A stretch of DNA of 63,833 nucleotides from Opitutales bacterium. Lineage in GTDB: Bacteria > Verrucomicrobiota > Verrucomicrobiia > Opitutales > Oceanipulchritudinaceae. The position numbers and the translations under genes were made by a program. Every line of letters begins with the position of its first letter. Positions within the stretch are counted from its first letter, which is position 1. Below are positions 18,236 through 27,224 of the stretch, piece by piece. The DNA is taken from positions 1 to 63,833 of the forward strand of contig JAFIGH010000013.1 of assembly GCA_020831525.1 (NCBI GenBank). The letters run 5' to 3'. The notes beneath the pieces are model-generated. The model had not been told where the DNA came from and ran no database searches. It saw only the letters and a program-made list of their open reading frames with translations.

Positions 18236-19144
18236 TTATTGAAAAACAGATTTCAGGTACCGGGCGTTGGCCCGGTAGTTGCCGACAACGTCGCGCACCT
18301 GTGTGGCGTCGCGCGAGCGTTCCATGACGAGCCAACCGCGCCAGTCCATGGCATCGAGCGTGGCTTTGACGGCGGGCATGTCGATGCGGGGGTTGTTTTC
18401 GAGCCACAAACCGTCGGTGTCCGTGCAGTGGATCTGGCAGATCCTGTCGCGACCGAGAATTTCCAGCTCTTGCGAGATATCGCGCCCACCCTGCACGGCA
18501 TTGGCGAAATTAAAATAGCTCTGCAAGGCGGGAGAACCGATCTCTTCGAGCAGTTCCACTTCACCCGCCGCGTCAAGCATCGTCTCGATACCGATAACCA
18601 CGTCGGCTGCCTCCGCCATTTCGCCGATGCGGCGCAGACGGTCGACGACGGCGGGACGCAGGTGCGGATTCTCCGCAAGGTTGCTCGGCACGCCCAGCGG
18701 AAGAAACGCCACCTTCACGCCCATGAGATTCATGGTGTTGATACAGTCGCGGGCCATGCGCTCGACGACACCGTCGCGCTCCGCAAAGGACTGGCCGTAA
18801 AAGCCGGACATGGCGATGGAGCAGATCTCCATCACGTTCTCAGCAGCGGCGTCGAGAAAGCGTCGGCGCTCGAGCGGATCGATAAGCTTGCTGTTGAACG
18901 TCTCGCGGTCACCGAGCCCGCCCATGTCGAGTTCGACACCGTCGGCCCCGATCTCTCGCGCGCGGCTGAACGCGCCGACATGCTGCCGCCGCAGGATCAT
19001 CCAGTCGCACACGCCGATGCGGTAGCGCGGAGGAGCCGAAGCTTCCGCAGCGGGCGCTGCACGCCGCGCGGCCCCGTGAAGCGCGGTCGTCGCCGAAAGC
19101 ACGCCCGCGGCTGCCGCCGCGCCGAGAAAATTCCGTCGGTTCAT
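18236..19144 (-). CDS. Sugar phosphate isomerase/epimerase-like TIM-barrel protein, Tat-exported
   Basis: The start at 19144 gives MNRRNFLGAAAAAGVL, a twin-arginine signal; an upstream GTG at 19168 would overlap the preceding gene. The mature part is an AP-endonuclease-2/xylose-isomerase-type barrel: YRIGVCDWMI, AREIGADGVELDMGG, VVIGIETMLDAAGEV, ICQIHCTDTDGLWLEN and WRGWLVMERSRD. Acidic and His residues at barrel strand ends (E in ELDMG, E in GIETM, H in IHCTD, E in VMERS) are consistent with metal binding. Export of such a barrel implies work on free sugars in the periplasm rather than phosphorylated ones. It starts 4 nt after the DUF3826 stop, suggesting translational coupling. The precise reaction is unknown. 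Confidence 0.8.
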   Translation of the reverse strand: MNRRNFLGAAAAAGVLSATTALHGAARRAAPAAEASAPPRYRIGVCDWMILRRQHVGAFSRAREIGADGVELDMGGLGDRETFNSKLIDPLERRRFLDAAAENVMEICSIAMSGFYGQSFAERDGVVERMARDCINTMNLMGVKVAFLPLGVPSNLAENPHLRPAVVDRLRRIGEMAEAADVVIGIETMLDAAGEVELLEEIGSPALQSYFNFANAVQGGRDISQELEILGRDRICQIHCTDTDGLWLENNPRIDMPAVKATLDAMDWRGWLVMERSRDATQVRDVVGNYRANARYLKSVFQ

Positions 19145-19148
19145 CGTG

Positions 19149-19814
19149 TTAGCTTCCCGTTCGTTCACGCATGTCCGCCTCGGCTTGCTTCAGGTCGTAG
19201 CCTGCGGCTGAGAGCATATTGTTGATCCGGCCCTTCGCCTGTCCGAAGACACGGTGCCGCCCGTGCGAACTGCCCGCCGTCACGGCATGCTCGCGGGCCT
19301 CCGCAAGCTGCGCCATGATGAAGTGTCTCTCATCCGCCGTCAGGTCCGGGAGCATCTCCATGTAGACGCCGTAGGTAAGCGGAACGACGCCGTAGGTAAT
19401 GCCGTCCTTCACCGCCAAAACCTGCTCCGGCGGCAACACAGCGGAGAGTTCCCCCGTGAAACGGTGGCTGATAATCAGCAGTTCGTGGTCCACCGCCTCG
19501 CGAAGCGCGCGCGTCGCGGCGTCGGCGGCGCGCGGCGGCAGCCCCGTCTGTCCGCGGATGGCGGCAACCGCTGCGTCGCGGGCATCCTGCGTCGAACTCA
19601 AGTCGCGGTAGAGCTGCTTGATTATCCCCTGCACCCGTGCGTAGACGGCGGGATCCTCAAGGCCCATCGGCTCAAGGATACGGTCGGCCCGCTGCGTGAT
19701 GACGCGGGTGTAGGCCGCATCGGGCTCCTCCGCGGACGCCGGACAAAAAGCGAGGGCGAGGCCGAGGACGGCGAGCAAATGAGACCTACCGAGCAATCGG
19801 GAATTTCTTTTCAT
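19149..19814 (-). CDS. DUF3826 domain protein, secreted
   Basis: A 221-aa exported helical protein of unknown function. A signal peptide ends at CPASAEE. The rest matches DUF3826: YTRVITQRADRILEPMGLED, VQGIIKQLYRDLSSTQDARD, RFTGELSAVLPPEQVLAVKDGITYGVVPLTYGVYMEMLPDL in successive blocks, TADERHFIMAQLAEAREHA, and a C-terminal helix (IDNMLSAAGYDL-like, here INNMLSAAGYDL). Genes of this family are known to accompany pectin and other glycan utilisation loci, and that is its position here, second in the operon, 22 bp after the TonB receptor. No catalytic motif can be named. Confidence 0.8.
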   Translation of the reverse strand: MKRNSRLLGRSHLLAVLGLALAFCPASAEEPDAAYTRVITQRADRILEPMGLEDPAVYARVQGIIKQLYRDLSSTQDARDAAVAAIRGQTGLPPRAADAATRALREAVDHELLIISHRFTGELSAVLPPEQVLAVKDGITYGVVPLTYGVYMEMLPDLTADERHFIMAQLAEAREHAVTAGSSHGRHRVFGQAKGRINNMLSAAGYDLKQAEADMRERTGS

Positions 19815-19836
19815 ATAAGGATAGTCCAGAGTCCGG

Positions 19837-22800
19837 TTAAAACCTCCCGGATAGTCCGACGGTGAAGTTCACCCCGTATTGCGACCGCTGCCCCTTCATG
19901 GCGTATTCGGGAAAGCTGCCGTCGAGACTGCGGATGTAGCGCACCCGGCCCGTGTCAGTGATGTTGCGTGCCGCGAAGTCGAGTGTGTAACGGTCGGACA
20001 GACGATAGGACATATTCAAGTCCACACGAAACTCCGCGGGACGGTAAGCTTCGAAAGGTATCGGGTCGAACGTGGACAGGTCGTTTGTGTTGCGCGGCAC
20101 GTGCGGATTCGTCAGGCGCGGCATGGCTCCCCTTGAAATGATCTGCTCGTTGCGCCACGTCACGTTCACGCGGGTGGTGAAGCGCCGGTAATTGAAGTTC
20201 AATCCGCCGGAAGCAAAGTTGTCGGGAGCATTGTTACCGAACTGCGCGTCAGCGTCTTCGACCGTTTCGGACACCGTGCGGCGCTTTGTCGAATAGGCGG
20301 CAAAGAGGTAGAAGTATTGGCCCCACCCGCCTAGAATAGAGAGATCCTGCTGGAAATCGACCTCCCAGCCGTATTGCTTGCCGCCGTCGGGCCAGTTGAC
20401 TAGCGTCGTAACTTCCCAATCCTCCTGCGCATAAATGGAATTCGGCCCGAATCCGAGTTCTGCCAACACCTCAAGATAAACCTCCAACGGATCCCTACCC
20501 TCCGCTACCTCCTCCGGGAGATTGTTGAAATCGCGTCTAACTACCCGAGTCCGGTGCATGTCGGATATACTTTTCGTAAAGTAGTTGAATGAGTACTTCC
20601 CGCCAGATTCGGTGTAGTAGGAAATCCCGAAATCCCAATCGTCCGAACTCCACGGCCGCAGCGAGGGATTCCCGACGTTAATCCGGCCCGGAGACCCATC
20701 ACGCGGTTGGGAAAAGGTAACACTGCGAAGGATGCCATACGCACCTTCGTAGGCCGGCGCTGCGTATTTGCGCGACCACGCGGCACGGAAGACCAATTGC
20801 TCCGTAATGTCGTATGCACCGCTCACCATGGGCGCGGGACGCCCCTTCGACTTTTCGTCGATCTCATAATTGGGGATTTGCTGGAACTGGCGACGCCGAA
20901 GAGTCCCGTCGGGCACGGGCGCATGCCACATCCCGTCGATATACCGGCCCATCGGTACCTGGTGGGGTTGGAACGGTATTCGCCCCGTCCCCTCCCAGAT
21001 AAATGGATCCAGCTCGGACACAAGGAAGGGCGCACCGTCGGCATACACCGCGCCCATGGATTCAAGTCCCTGCGCAACGTCGAGTGGAATTGGATTGAAG
21101 ATACTCCACGGCACCTCCCGGTAAATCGCGACGTCAAGTAATCCATCTCCGCGTGAGTCCTGAGGAAGGCGCAGAAAGCGGGCGTCGTTGTCCGTGAACG
21201 GCGTCCGCCCGCGGCGGCGGGACTCCTCCTGCCGGTAACCACCGACAAGCATGAGCCGGTGGTTGAAGAAGCTGCTCTCCAGCTGCATATAGTGGGATAG
21301 CGTTGTCTCCGTAATCGCTTTCTGCTGGTTGACGAACGACGACCAGTTATTTGCGGCAATCGAGGCATCGACAACACCCGCCACATCGTTCGGAAGGCCA
21401 GTGGTCGGGGCACTGTAAATCGGCTGGTCGTTCGTGTTGCTGAAGGCATCCGGATTGTCGAGGAAATAGCGGTAAAGCTTGACGGTGTCGGGCCACTCGC
21501 GCGGTTCGAAACCGAATCCAGGACTGACGCCGATGTAATAGTCGTCGCGGAAATCGCCGAGGTTCAGCTCCACGCCCGACTGGCCCATGTATTGGTAGGC
21601 CGACGTCGTGCCCGCGCCCCACTTCCGCTCCCGGCGTTCCTGCCAGTAGACGCCGGTCTTCACGGAGAGCTGCATAAAGTCATCGGTCGGCAGAAAATCG
21701 AGGTTGCGCTTGACATCGAATCGCCCGGAATAATTCTCGCTTCGCGTAATCGACTCACCCGTCATCACTTTTAGCCGGCTCGCAGACGGATCGGACGGAT
21801 CGTAACCAACGATACGGTAGGAATCGAGGACGGCCGGATCCATCGAGTTGCCGTCTTCGTCGAAGTATTCCACCGACTCCGGAACACCGTCAACGATTCC
21901 GGAAATGATCGTCTTGTGGATACCCCCCATTCGCAGATCAAGGCCGGAGAATCTTCCGTTGCGCACGCTCACCAGTTCACCGTCGGAGACCGAAGCGCTC
22001 CCCACGGCGAGAATGTCCCACGGGCCTTTGATAAAGGACCAGCGCAGGTATCCCGAATGCGTTTCCCCCTCGCGGTCTAGGGCGGTCACGTTGATCTCCG
22101 CCTTCCCCGCACCGTCGCGGGAAATCACGTAATCCGGCCCGTATTCATAGATCCCCTGCGAACCACCTGCGTTTACCTCTACCCGCCGTCCGGCGTCGCT
22201 CGCCGAAAACGTGGAATACTGATAGTTGAGGGTGATGAGATGGCCGCTGAACGGGGCGTAGTCGACCTTCACGCTCCCCGAGGTCCGCTTGCTGATGCGC
22301 GGAGAGTCCTCCAACTTGATATTGTCGAGAAACGGGCGCGTTACATCGGGGTAAGCGTTCTCAAGAAGCTCGCCGTCCACGGTAACGATGCGCGGAAACG
22401 CTTGGTTGACCCATGGGGTCCATCGCGCCTCGTAGGTCCGGTTGGCGTTGAACTGGTTGGCCATGGCATAGTTGAAAGTGAGGCCGATCTTTTCGTTTAT
22501 GGGCCAAGCGTAGCTGAGGTCGACGCCGGGAATGACCTTGTAGGTGCGGTCATGCATGGGCCCGGGTGTCCGCCGGAACAGCGTCAGGTGTTCCGAGTTC
22601 ATCGCCAAGTAGGTGCGGAAGCTGAAGGTCGGCTTCGGGTACTCGAAGGCGGTCTTGCTGATGAGGTTGATCGATCCCCCGATGGAGGCGAGGGGCTGGT
22701 CCGGCGTCGGCACCTTGATGACCTCAACGCGGGAAGCATTGTTGATGGAGAGCATGTCGAGGCTCACGGCGCGGGTGAGCGATCCGGGCTGGGCACCGGA

Positions 22801-23475
22801 GATGGGTACGCCGTCGATGGTGACCGAGGTCTGGTCCGGACGGAAGCCGCGCACGGAGATTTCCGTGGCGTCGGCACCGGAGGAATACGCCCCCCCGTAG
22901 TCGATGGAAACCCCGGGAACAAACTTGATAAACTCGCCGATGTTGCCCTGCGCGATGTTGCCGTAGGCGTCGGCGGCGACGACATTGCGGAGGTTCGGCG
23001 AGAAGCGTTCTTCCTGTACGGCAATGTCGGCAAAGCTCCGGAAGCTCCCCGCCGCGTCGACAACAAATTCCGCGAGCTCGAAGACATCGTCGGGATCCTC
23101 CTCGCCGCGGCGGCGCCGGAAGGTGAAATCCTGGCTCACAGTGATTCCGGAAACAACGTCGACGCTCTCCACGACATGATTCATGCCGGTGAACTGCACC
23201 CGGATTTCGCGGCGTCCTTCGGGAACCCCCCGAAGGCTGTATTCTCCGGCATTGTTCGTGAAGGCGCGGATGGACGTGCCCTCCACGGTGACGACCGCCC
23301 GGTTCATGTAGTTGCCCGTCAGCGCGTTGAGAACCCGCCCCTCTACGTTGCCCGTGTACTGCCCCCAGAGGGAGGAAGCCGCGAGGAGACAGAGGACGAC
23401 AGGAACTGTTCTGCGGAGAAGAGCGCTGAGCGCCGCGTTTAAACCAAACCCGAAAAGGAGGGAGGGGTACTTCAT
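19837..23475 (-). CDS. TonB-dependent outer-membrane receptor heading a pectin operon
   Basis: A 1212-aa glycan-type receptor. In order: signal peptide (to LWGQ), carboxypeptidase-like regulatory domain (NVEGRVLNALTGNYMNRAVV to about 120), plug (NIGEFIKFVPGV, ISVRGFRPDQTSVTIDGVP, SIGGSINLISKTAFEY), barrel, and the terminal strand FTVGLSGRF. It resembles the receptor at 4861-8880 throughout, so the two are paralogues. It is first in the operon 23475 to 15633 and is transcribed divergently from rhaT across a 175-bp region containing a TTTCATATGAAA palindrome. Its likely cargo is a pectin or rhamnogalacturonan oligomer produced by the operon's PL1 lyase. There is no SusD gene anywhere in the operon. 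Confidence 0.93.
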   Translation of the reverse strand: MKYPSLLFGFGLNAALSALLRRTVPVVLCLLAASSLWGQYTGNVEGRVLNALTGNYMNRAVVTVEGTSIRAFTNNAGEYSLRGVPEGRREIRVQFTGMNHVVESVDVVSGITVSQDFTFRRRRGEEDPDDVFELAEFVVDAAGSFRSFADIAVQEERFSPNLRNVVAADAYGNIAQGNIGEFIKFVPGVSIDYGGAYSSGADATEISVRGFRPDQTSVTIDGVPISGAQPGSLTRAVSLDMLSINNASRVEVIKVPTPDQPLASIGGSINLISKTAFEYPKPTFSFRTYLAMNSEHLTLFRRTPGPMHDRTYKVIPGVDLSYAWPINEKIGLTFNYAMANQFNANRTYEARWTPWVNQAFPRIVTVDGELLENAYPDVTRPFLDNIKLEDSPRISKRTSGSVKVDYAPFSGHLITLNYQYSTFSASDAGRRVEVNAGGSQGIYEYGPDYVISRDGAGKAEINVTALDREGETHSGYLRWSFIKGPWDILAVGSASVSDGELVSVRNGRFSGLDLRMGGIHKTIISGIVDGVPESVEYFDEDGNSMDPAVLDSYRIVGYDPSDPSASRLKVMTGESITRSENYSGRFDVKRNLDFLPTDDFMQLSVKTGVYWQERRERKWGAGTTSAYQYMGQSGVELNLGDFRDDYYIGVSPGFGFEPREWPDTVKLYRYFLDNPDAFSNTNDQPIYSAPTTGLPNDVAGVVDASIAANNWSSFVNQQKAITETTLSHYMQLESSFFNHRLMLVGGYRQEESRRRGRTPFTDNDARFLRLPQDSRGDGLLDVAIYREVPWSIFNPIPLDVAQGLESMGAVYADGAPFLVSELDPFIWEGTGRIPFQPHQVPMGRYIDGMWHAPVPDGTLRRRQFQQIPNYEIDEKSKGRPAPMVSGAYDITEQLVFRAAWSRKYAAPAYEGAYGILRSVTFSQPRDGSPGRINVGNPSLRPWSSDDWDFGISYYTESGGKYSFNYFTKSISDMHRTRVVRRDFNNLPEEVAEGRDPLEVYLEVLAELGFGPNSIYAQEDWEVTTLVNWPDGGKQYGWEVDFQQDLSILGGWGQYFYLFAAYSTKRRTVSETVEDADAQFGNNAPDNFASGGLNFNYRRFTTRVNVTWRNEQIISRGAMPRLTNPHVPRNTNDLSTFDPIPFEAYRPAEFRVDLNMSYRLSDRYTLDFAARNITDTGRVRYIRSLDGSFPEYAMKGQRSQYGVNFTVGLSGRF

Positions 23476-23506
23476 GGTTGTTGTGTCGGCGCGAGCACCG
23501 CTATAT

Positions 23507-23547
23507 TTTCATATGAAATAAAAGATAATTGTTTTGTTTCAATGAAA
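23507..23547. promoter_or_regulatory. Divergent regulatory region with TTTCATATGAAA palindrome
   Basis: A perfect 12-bp palindrome TTTCATATGAAA (23507-23518) is followed by TTTCAATGAAA (23537-23547), 30 bp apart centre to centre, between the divergent starts at 23475 (TonB operon) and 23651 (rhaT). Each contains the ATGAAAT half-site seen elsewhere. Confidence 0.5.
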
Positions 23548-23650
23548 TGATCTTGTCAATCTCTCTTTTGCACTATTTTTAAGGACCATCGCGACCGACA
23601 GGACGCCCCGAAGGCCTCCACTATTTCACCAAAAACAACCACGGATCCCT

Positions 23651-24742
23651 ATGCCACCAGAAGCCGCCCCCATCCTCGGAACTCTCCTGCACACCGTCGG
23701 CGCCGCCTGCGCCGCGCTCTGCTACTCACCGCAGCGCTACCTGCACCGGTGGAGCTGGCAGACGTACTGGCTCGTGCAGGCGACCGGCTGCTGGCTGGTG
23801 CTGCCGTGGATCTTCGCCTACCTGACGATTCCCGAATTGGGCACGGTCCTCGCCGAAGCGCCCAAGGGAGCGATGCTGAACTCGTATCTCTTTGGCGTGC
23901 TCTACGGCGTGGGCGGCATTTCCTTCGGCCTCGCCATCCGCTACATCGGCTTCTCCCTCACGTACGCCATCGCCATCGGCGTCTCCTGCGTCGTGGGCAC
24001 CCTCGTCCCTCCCCTCTTCGCCGGAACCCTCGGCGCGACCCTCGCCACGACCGGCGGCCTGTATGTCATCGCCGGTGTTATTCTCGGCACGGGCGCGATC
24101 CTCTCCACCGGACTTGCCGGCTTCCGCAAAGAGCGCGAACTGGAGAGCGACGGCACAAAGTCGTCTTTCAACTTCCGTGTCGGACTGCCCGTCGTGCTCG
24201 TCGCGGGCGTGCTCTCCGCCGTGTTCAGCTTCGCCCTCGCCGCCGGGCAGCCGGTCGCCGACGTCGCGGCGAAGTACGGCGCGGGCCACTTCGAGGGCAA
24301 TGTCATCTATATCTTCTCCAACAACGGCGCCTTCACCACCACCCTGCTCTACGTCATCTACCTCGCCAACCGGGAGCGCACATGGGGGGAATTCCGCCGC
24401 ACGGCGGACGGTTCGGGGCTCCTTCGCAACTACCTGCTCGGGATGACGACCGGCCTGCTCTGGTACATGCAGTTTTTCTTCTACGGCCTCGGCCATGTGC
24501 GCATGGGCGACTTCCGCTTCTCCAGCTGGGCCATCCACATGATCATCCTCATTCTCCTCAGCTGCGGATTCGGCGTCTTTATCGGCGAATGGAAGGCTGC
24601 CCGGAAGAAGACGCGTTTCATCCTCGCCGGAGGCGTGGCCCTGCTCCTCGGGGCTGTCGCCATGATCACCTACGGCAACCAGATCGCGTCGAGCCAAAAA
24701 GCACCCGAAGAACCCCTGCACTATCCCGCGCAGGAGCCGTGA
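23651..24742 (+). CDS. rhaT: RhaT-family L-rhamnose/proton symporter
   Basis: Inner-membrane sugar transporter of the DMT superfamily. The 363-aa protein shows ten hydrophobic segments without a signal peptide. Family-typical stretches are YWLVQATGCWLVLPWIFAY, NSYLFGVLYGVGGISFGLA, RYIGFSLTYAIAIGVS, GTLVPPL, the central FNFRVGLPVVLVAGVLSA, NNGAFTTTLLYVIYL and LLGMTTGLLWYMQFFFYGLG. E. coli RhaT (344 aa) imports L-rhamnose with H+. L-rhamnose is the alternating sugar of rhamnogalacturonan I, which fits the pectin context. It is monocistronic and divergent from the TonB operon, sharing its control region. A substrate other than rhamnose within this family cannot be excluded. Confidence 0.85.
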   Translation: MPPEAAPILGTLLHTVGAACAALCYSPQRYLHRWSWQTYWLVQATGCWLVLPWIFAYLTIPELGTVLAEAPKGAMLNSYLFGVLYGVGGISFGLAIRYIGFSLTYAIAIGVSCVVGTLVPPLFAGTLGATLATTGGLYVIAGVILGTGAILSTGLAGFRKERELESDGTKSSFNFRVGLPVVLVAGVLSAVFSFALAAGQPVADVAAKYGAGHFEGNVIYIFSNNGAFTTTLLYVIYLANRERTWGEFRRTADGSGLLRNYLLGMTTGLLWYMQFFFYGLGHVRMGDFRFSSWAIHMIILILLSCGFGVFIGEWKAARKKTRFILAGGVALLLGAVAMITYGNQIASSQKAPEEPLHYPAQEP

Positions 24743-24829
24743 GGCGGGGGGCCTGACGGCATACGCCACACACACCGCGAATGGACTACGGTTCAGAGAC
24801 GGCGATGTCGTCTCGTCTGGCTGCGGATG

Positions 24830-25837
24830 TCACCTGCGCGGGTCTTCGGCCACACGGTAGCGCGCACGCGAGCGGGCCACCGCAAGGTCAGCGTTGTCGA
24901 GCAGTTCGACGGGCCGTCTCGGTGGAGGACGGTTCAGCTTTGCGAGAACGCGCGCACCTTCGCCGCGCTCGAGCCAGTCGACCGATCCAAGCGCGCGCCC
25001 CTCCGTGAAATAACGCACGCGCAGACGCAGCAACTCGTGCGGCTCCAGTTCCCCGCCGTTCTTCACCGCTTCCAGTAGCGCCGCGGGGTCGATCCGCGCG
25101 CCCGTGCCGTCGCCCTTCGCCGCCGCTCCTTTCCCGAGCATCAGCAGTCGGTAGCATGCGAGCGCTTCTTTTGTGTCCTTCGCCGCCGGAAAGCAGGCGG
25201 CGAGCGCACGGCAACGCCCCTCGTTCCCCGCGAGCGCCTCCGTGTAACCGCACCAGCGGTAGTTCTCCGGCAGGTCCGTGAGGCCCGCGCGCACCGCGTT
25301 CAGATCGATGTAGGCAGCGATCAGGCCGACAAGCCATGGCGTGTCCTGCACAAGTACGCTGCCGAAGCGCTCCGCCCACAGCGTGCCCGCTGTCTCGTGC
25401 GCGCGGTTGAACCACCGCGTGTAGCGCTGCCGCAGCGTTCGCATGAACTCCGAGATGTCCCCCATGCGGCGGCGCAGACGCTCACGCAGACGCTCCGCCG
25501 CCTCCGGGGGATCGCCCTCCAAGGCATGCGCCAGTTCATCCGCGTTGAGCCCGCTCCACTGCGCGCGGGCCTCCCCGTAGAGGGCGCGGTAGCGCCGCAC
25601 GAGCGTGGCGTCATCGCACAGCCTCGCCGCCGGATCGATGCGCACGAGGATGTGGAAGTGCGTCTCCAGAACACAGTACGTTATCACCTCCACCCCGCTG
25701 AAATCCGCCGCACGGTGCAGCGCCGCCACCCACACCTCCCGCTGCCCCTCCGCCAGCAACCGACGCCGCTGAATCACCCGCGAGGTCACATGATATACCG
25801 CCGGACCGTCCTCATTCTTTATACGAATCTCACCCAT
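24830..25837 (-). CDS. REP-associated tyrosine transposase (RAYT, Y1/HUH family)
   Basis: Single-strand DNA transposase-like protein, one copy and no flanking insertion sequence visible. The chosen start at 25837 gives MGEIRIKNEDG, about 14 residues before the family motif VYHVTSRVIQRR; 25852 and 25933 are alternatives. The HUH motif reads ETHFHILVRI. The catalytic Tyr is likely in RYTRWFNR, followed by GTLWAERFGSVLV and LIAAYIDLNAVRAGL, both typical. The C-terminal part (about 190-335) is a helical extension with ACYRLLMLGKG and WLERGEGARVLAKL. RAYTs are usually domesticated proteins that move short REP palindromes; palindromes at 91-111 and 11348-11483 are candidates. It separates rhaT from kduI. 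Confidence 0.85.
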   Translation of the reverse strand: MGEIRIKNEDGPAVYHVTSRVIQRRRLLAEGQREVWVAALHRAADFSGVEVITYCVLETHFHILVRIDPAARLCDDATLVRRYRALYGEARAQWSGLNADELAHALEGDPPEAAERLRERLRRRMGDISEFMRTLRQRYTRWFNRAHETAGTLWAERFGSVLVQDTPWLVGLIAAYIDLNAVRAGLTDLPENYRWCGYTEALAGNEGRCRALAACFPAAKDTKEALACYRLLMLGKGAAAKGDGTGARIDPAALLEAVKNGGELEPHELLRLRVRYFTEGRALGSVDWLERGEGARVLAKLNRPPPRRPVELLDNADLAVARSRARYRVAEDPRR

Positions 25838-26033
25838 CTTGAGACGAACCATGCACAGATCAAAATAGGACGCAAGTATAATTTCTTCGAGATTTTTATA
25901 TAGAAGAAACCTCGGAAGATCCAGTGTTCGCATACGCCGTGACTGACGGCGGGCCGCTGCGAAAATCGCCCGACCGGCGGCATGCCGTGTCCCGTGTGCC
26001 CGACTTATCCGGTATTGATGGGATCGACTGTCC

Positions 26034-26966
26034 CTACCGCAGCGCGGAAAAGTCCACGCCGTCCATGTCGGAGAACTCCTGGTTCTCGCCGCCCATGGCC
26101 CAGACGAAACCGTAGTTGGCCGTCCCCACACCGGAATGGATGGACCAGCTCGGTGAAAGCACCGCCTGGCGGTCGCGCACGACCAAGTGGCGCGTCTCCG
26201 AGGGACGGCCCATGAAGTGGAAAACGAGCGAATCCTCCTCGATGGAGAAATAGAAATAGATTTCCGAGCGGCGCAGGTGCGTGTGCGGCGGCATGGTGTT
26301 CCACACGCTTCCGCCGGCGATGAGTGTCACACCCATGACAAGCTGGCACGACTCCACCTTGGCCGGAGCGATCATCGGGTGCAGCGAGCGCTCGTTGCAC
26401 CCCTCCGTCGCCCCGAGTTCCCGGCCCTCGGCCTCCGCATACGGGATTCGCGCCGTACCGCAGGTGCGGTGCGCCGGATAGCTCACCATGTAGTAGACCG
26501 GACGCTCCCCGCCGCTGCCCGGCTCAAACACAATTTCACGGCTACCGCGTCCGGCGTAGACAAAATCATATTTTCCGAGCGGGTGCGCCTCACCGTCTAC
26601 GGCCACCGACCCCGAACCGCCGAGATTGACAATGCCGATCTCCCGGCGCTCGCAGAAATAATCGGCTCGGAGCGCTCCCGGAGCGGACAGTTTAAGGCTC
26701 TTCGACACCGGCAGCGCCGCACCGATGACGGCACGGTCCACGTCCCAGTAGACGAGGGAAATTGAGTCTTCGACGGCAAGACCTTCACAGAGATAGGACG
26801 CCCGCAGTTCTCCTGTCGACATCCGCTCAGTCTCCGCCGCGCCCCGCGCCTCAAGGTGGCGCAGCGTCACCTCACCGGCATGCCACTCTCCGTCTTTTTC
26901 ATCGCCCTTCCCAACCGGCGTGCTGCCGGAAGTCTGTGCCTTTTCCTGTTTCATAGTCATATCCAT
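26034..26966 (-). CDS. kduI: 5-dehydro-4-deoxy-D-glucuronate isomerase (KduI)
   Basis: Cytoplasmic enzyme (EC 5.3.1.17) converting 5-keto-4-deoxyuronate, the product of unsaturated galacturonides, to 2,5-diketo-3-deoxygluconate. The zinc ligands are visible as H228, H230, E235 (MPPHTHLRRSEIYFYF) and H277 (SWSIHSG); the spacing 2, 5 and 42 equals that of E. coli KduI. Other family blocks: YFCERREIGIVNLGG, YDFVYAGRGSREI and YPAHRT. At 310 aa it is about 30 residues longer than E. coli KduI because of a hydrophilic N-terminal extension (MDMTMKQEKAQTSG); the start may be one of the early Met codons. It directly links the secreted PL1 lyases to central metabolism. KduD and KDG kinase/aldolase are not in the window. 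A candidate operator lies upstream at 27063. Confidence 0.93.
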   Translation of the reverse strand: MDMTMKQEKAQTSGSTPVGKGDEKDGEWHAGEVTLRHLEARGAAETERMSTGELRASYLCEGLAVEDSISLVYWDVDRAVIGAALPVSKSLKLSAPGALRADYFCERREIGIVNLGGSGSVAVDGEAHPLGKYDFVYAGRGSREIVFEPGSGGERPVYYMVSYPAHRTCGTARIPYAEAEGRELGATEGCNERSLHPMIAPAKVESCQLVMGVTLIAGGSVWNTMPPHTHLRRSEIYFYFSIEEDSLVFHFMGRPSETRHLVVRDRQAVLSPSWSIHSGVGTANYGFVWAMGGENQEFSDMDGVDFSALR

Positions 26967-27062
26967 TCGATTCTAGTTGCCTGCTTCACAGCAGGACGGA
27001 TGCCTCGCCGCTCAAGGGGGGCCCCGGTCGCGCCGGAAAGGAAAAATCCACCCGCTCCGCTC

Positions 27063-27100
27063 ATTCGCATATGAATGCCTCCTTCATATATGATTGAACC
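27063..27100. promoter_or_regulatory. Candidate operator region upstream of kduI
   Basis: CATATGAAT at 27068 and TTCATATATGATTGAA at 27083 form ATGAA/TTCAT half-sites in an AT-rich island within the 258-bp gap between the symporter gene and kduI, about 97-134 bp from the kduI start. Confidence 0.45.
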
Positions 27101-27224
27101 GTGTGCGGAGCGTCAAGACCCAATCCCGGCACAACCGGCATCGGCGGGCATGCAGCGGCCGACCTAATAGCCCGCAAAAAACCGGCTCCCGCAAAATCCG
27201 CACCACTGCCGCCGCCGCAATCCG

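Noticed and set aside
17060-19225. A 721-codon plus-strand frame opposite the PL1 and TIM-barrel genes
   Set aside because: Shadow of two well-supported genes on the minus strand; no motif or signal.
4861-23475. SusD homologue near the TonB receptors
   Set aside because: No lipoprotein with TPR-type SusD features is encoded; neighbouring secreted proteins are beta-rich and unrelated.
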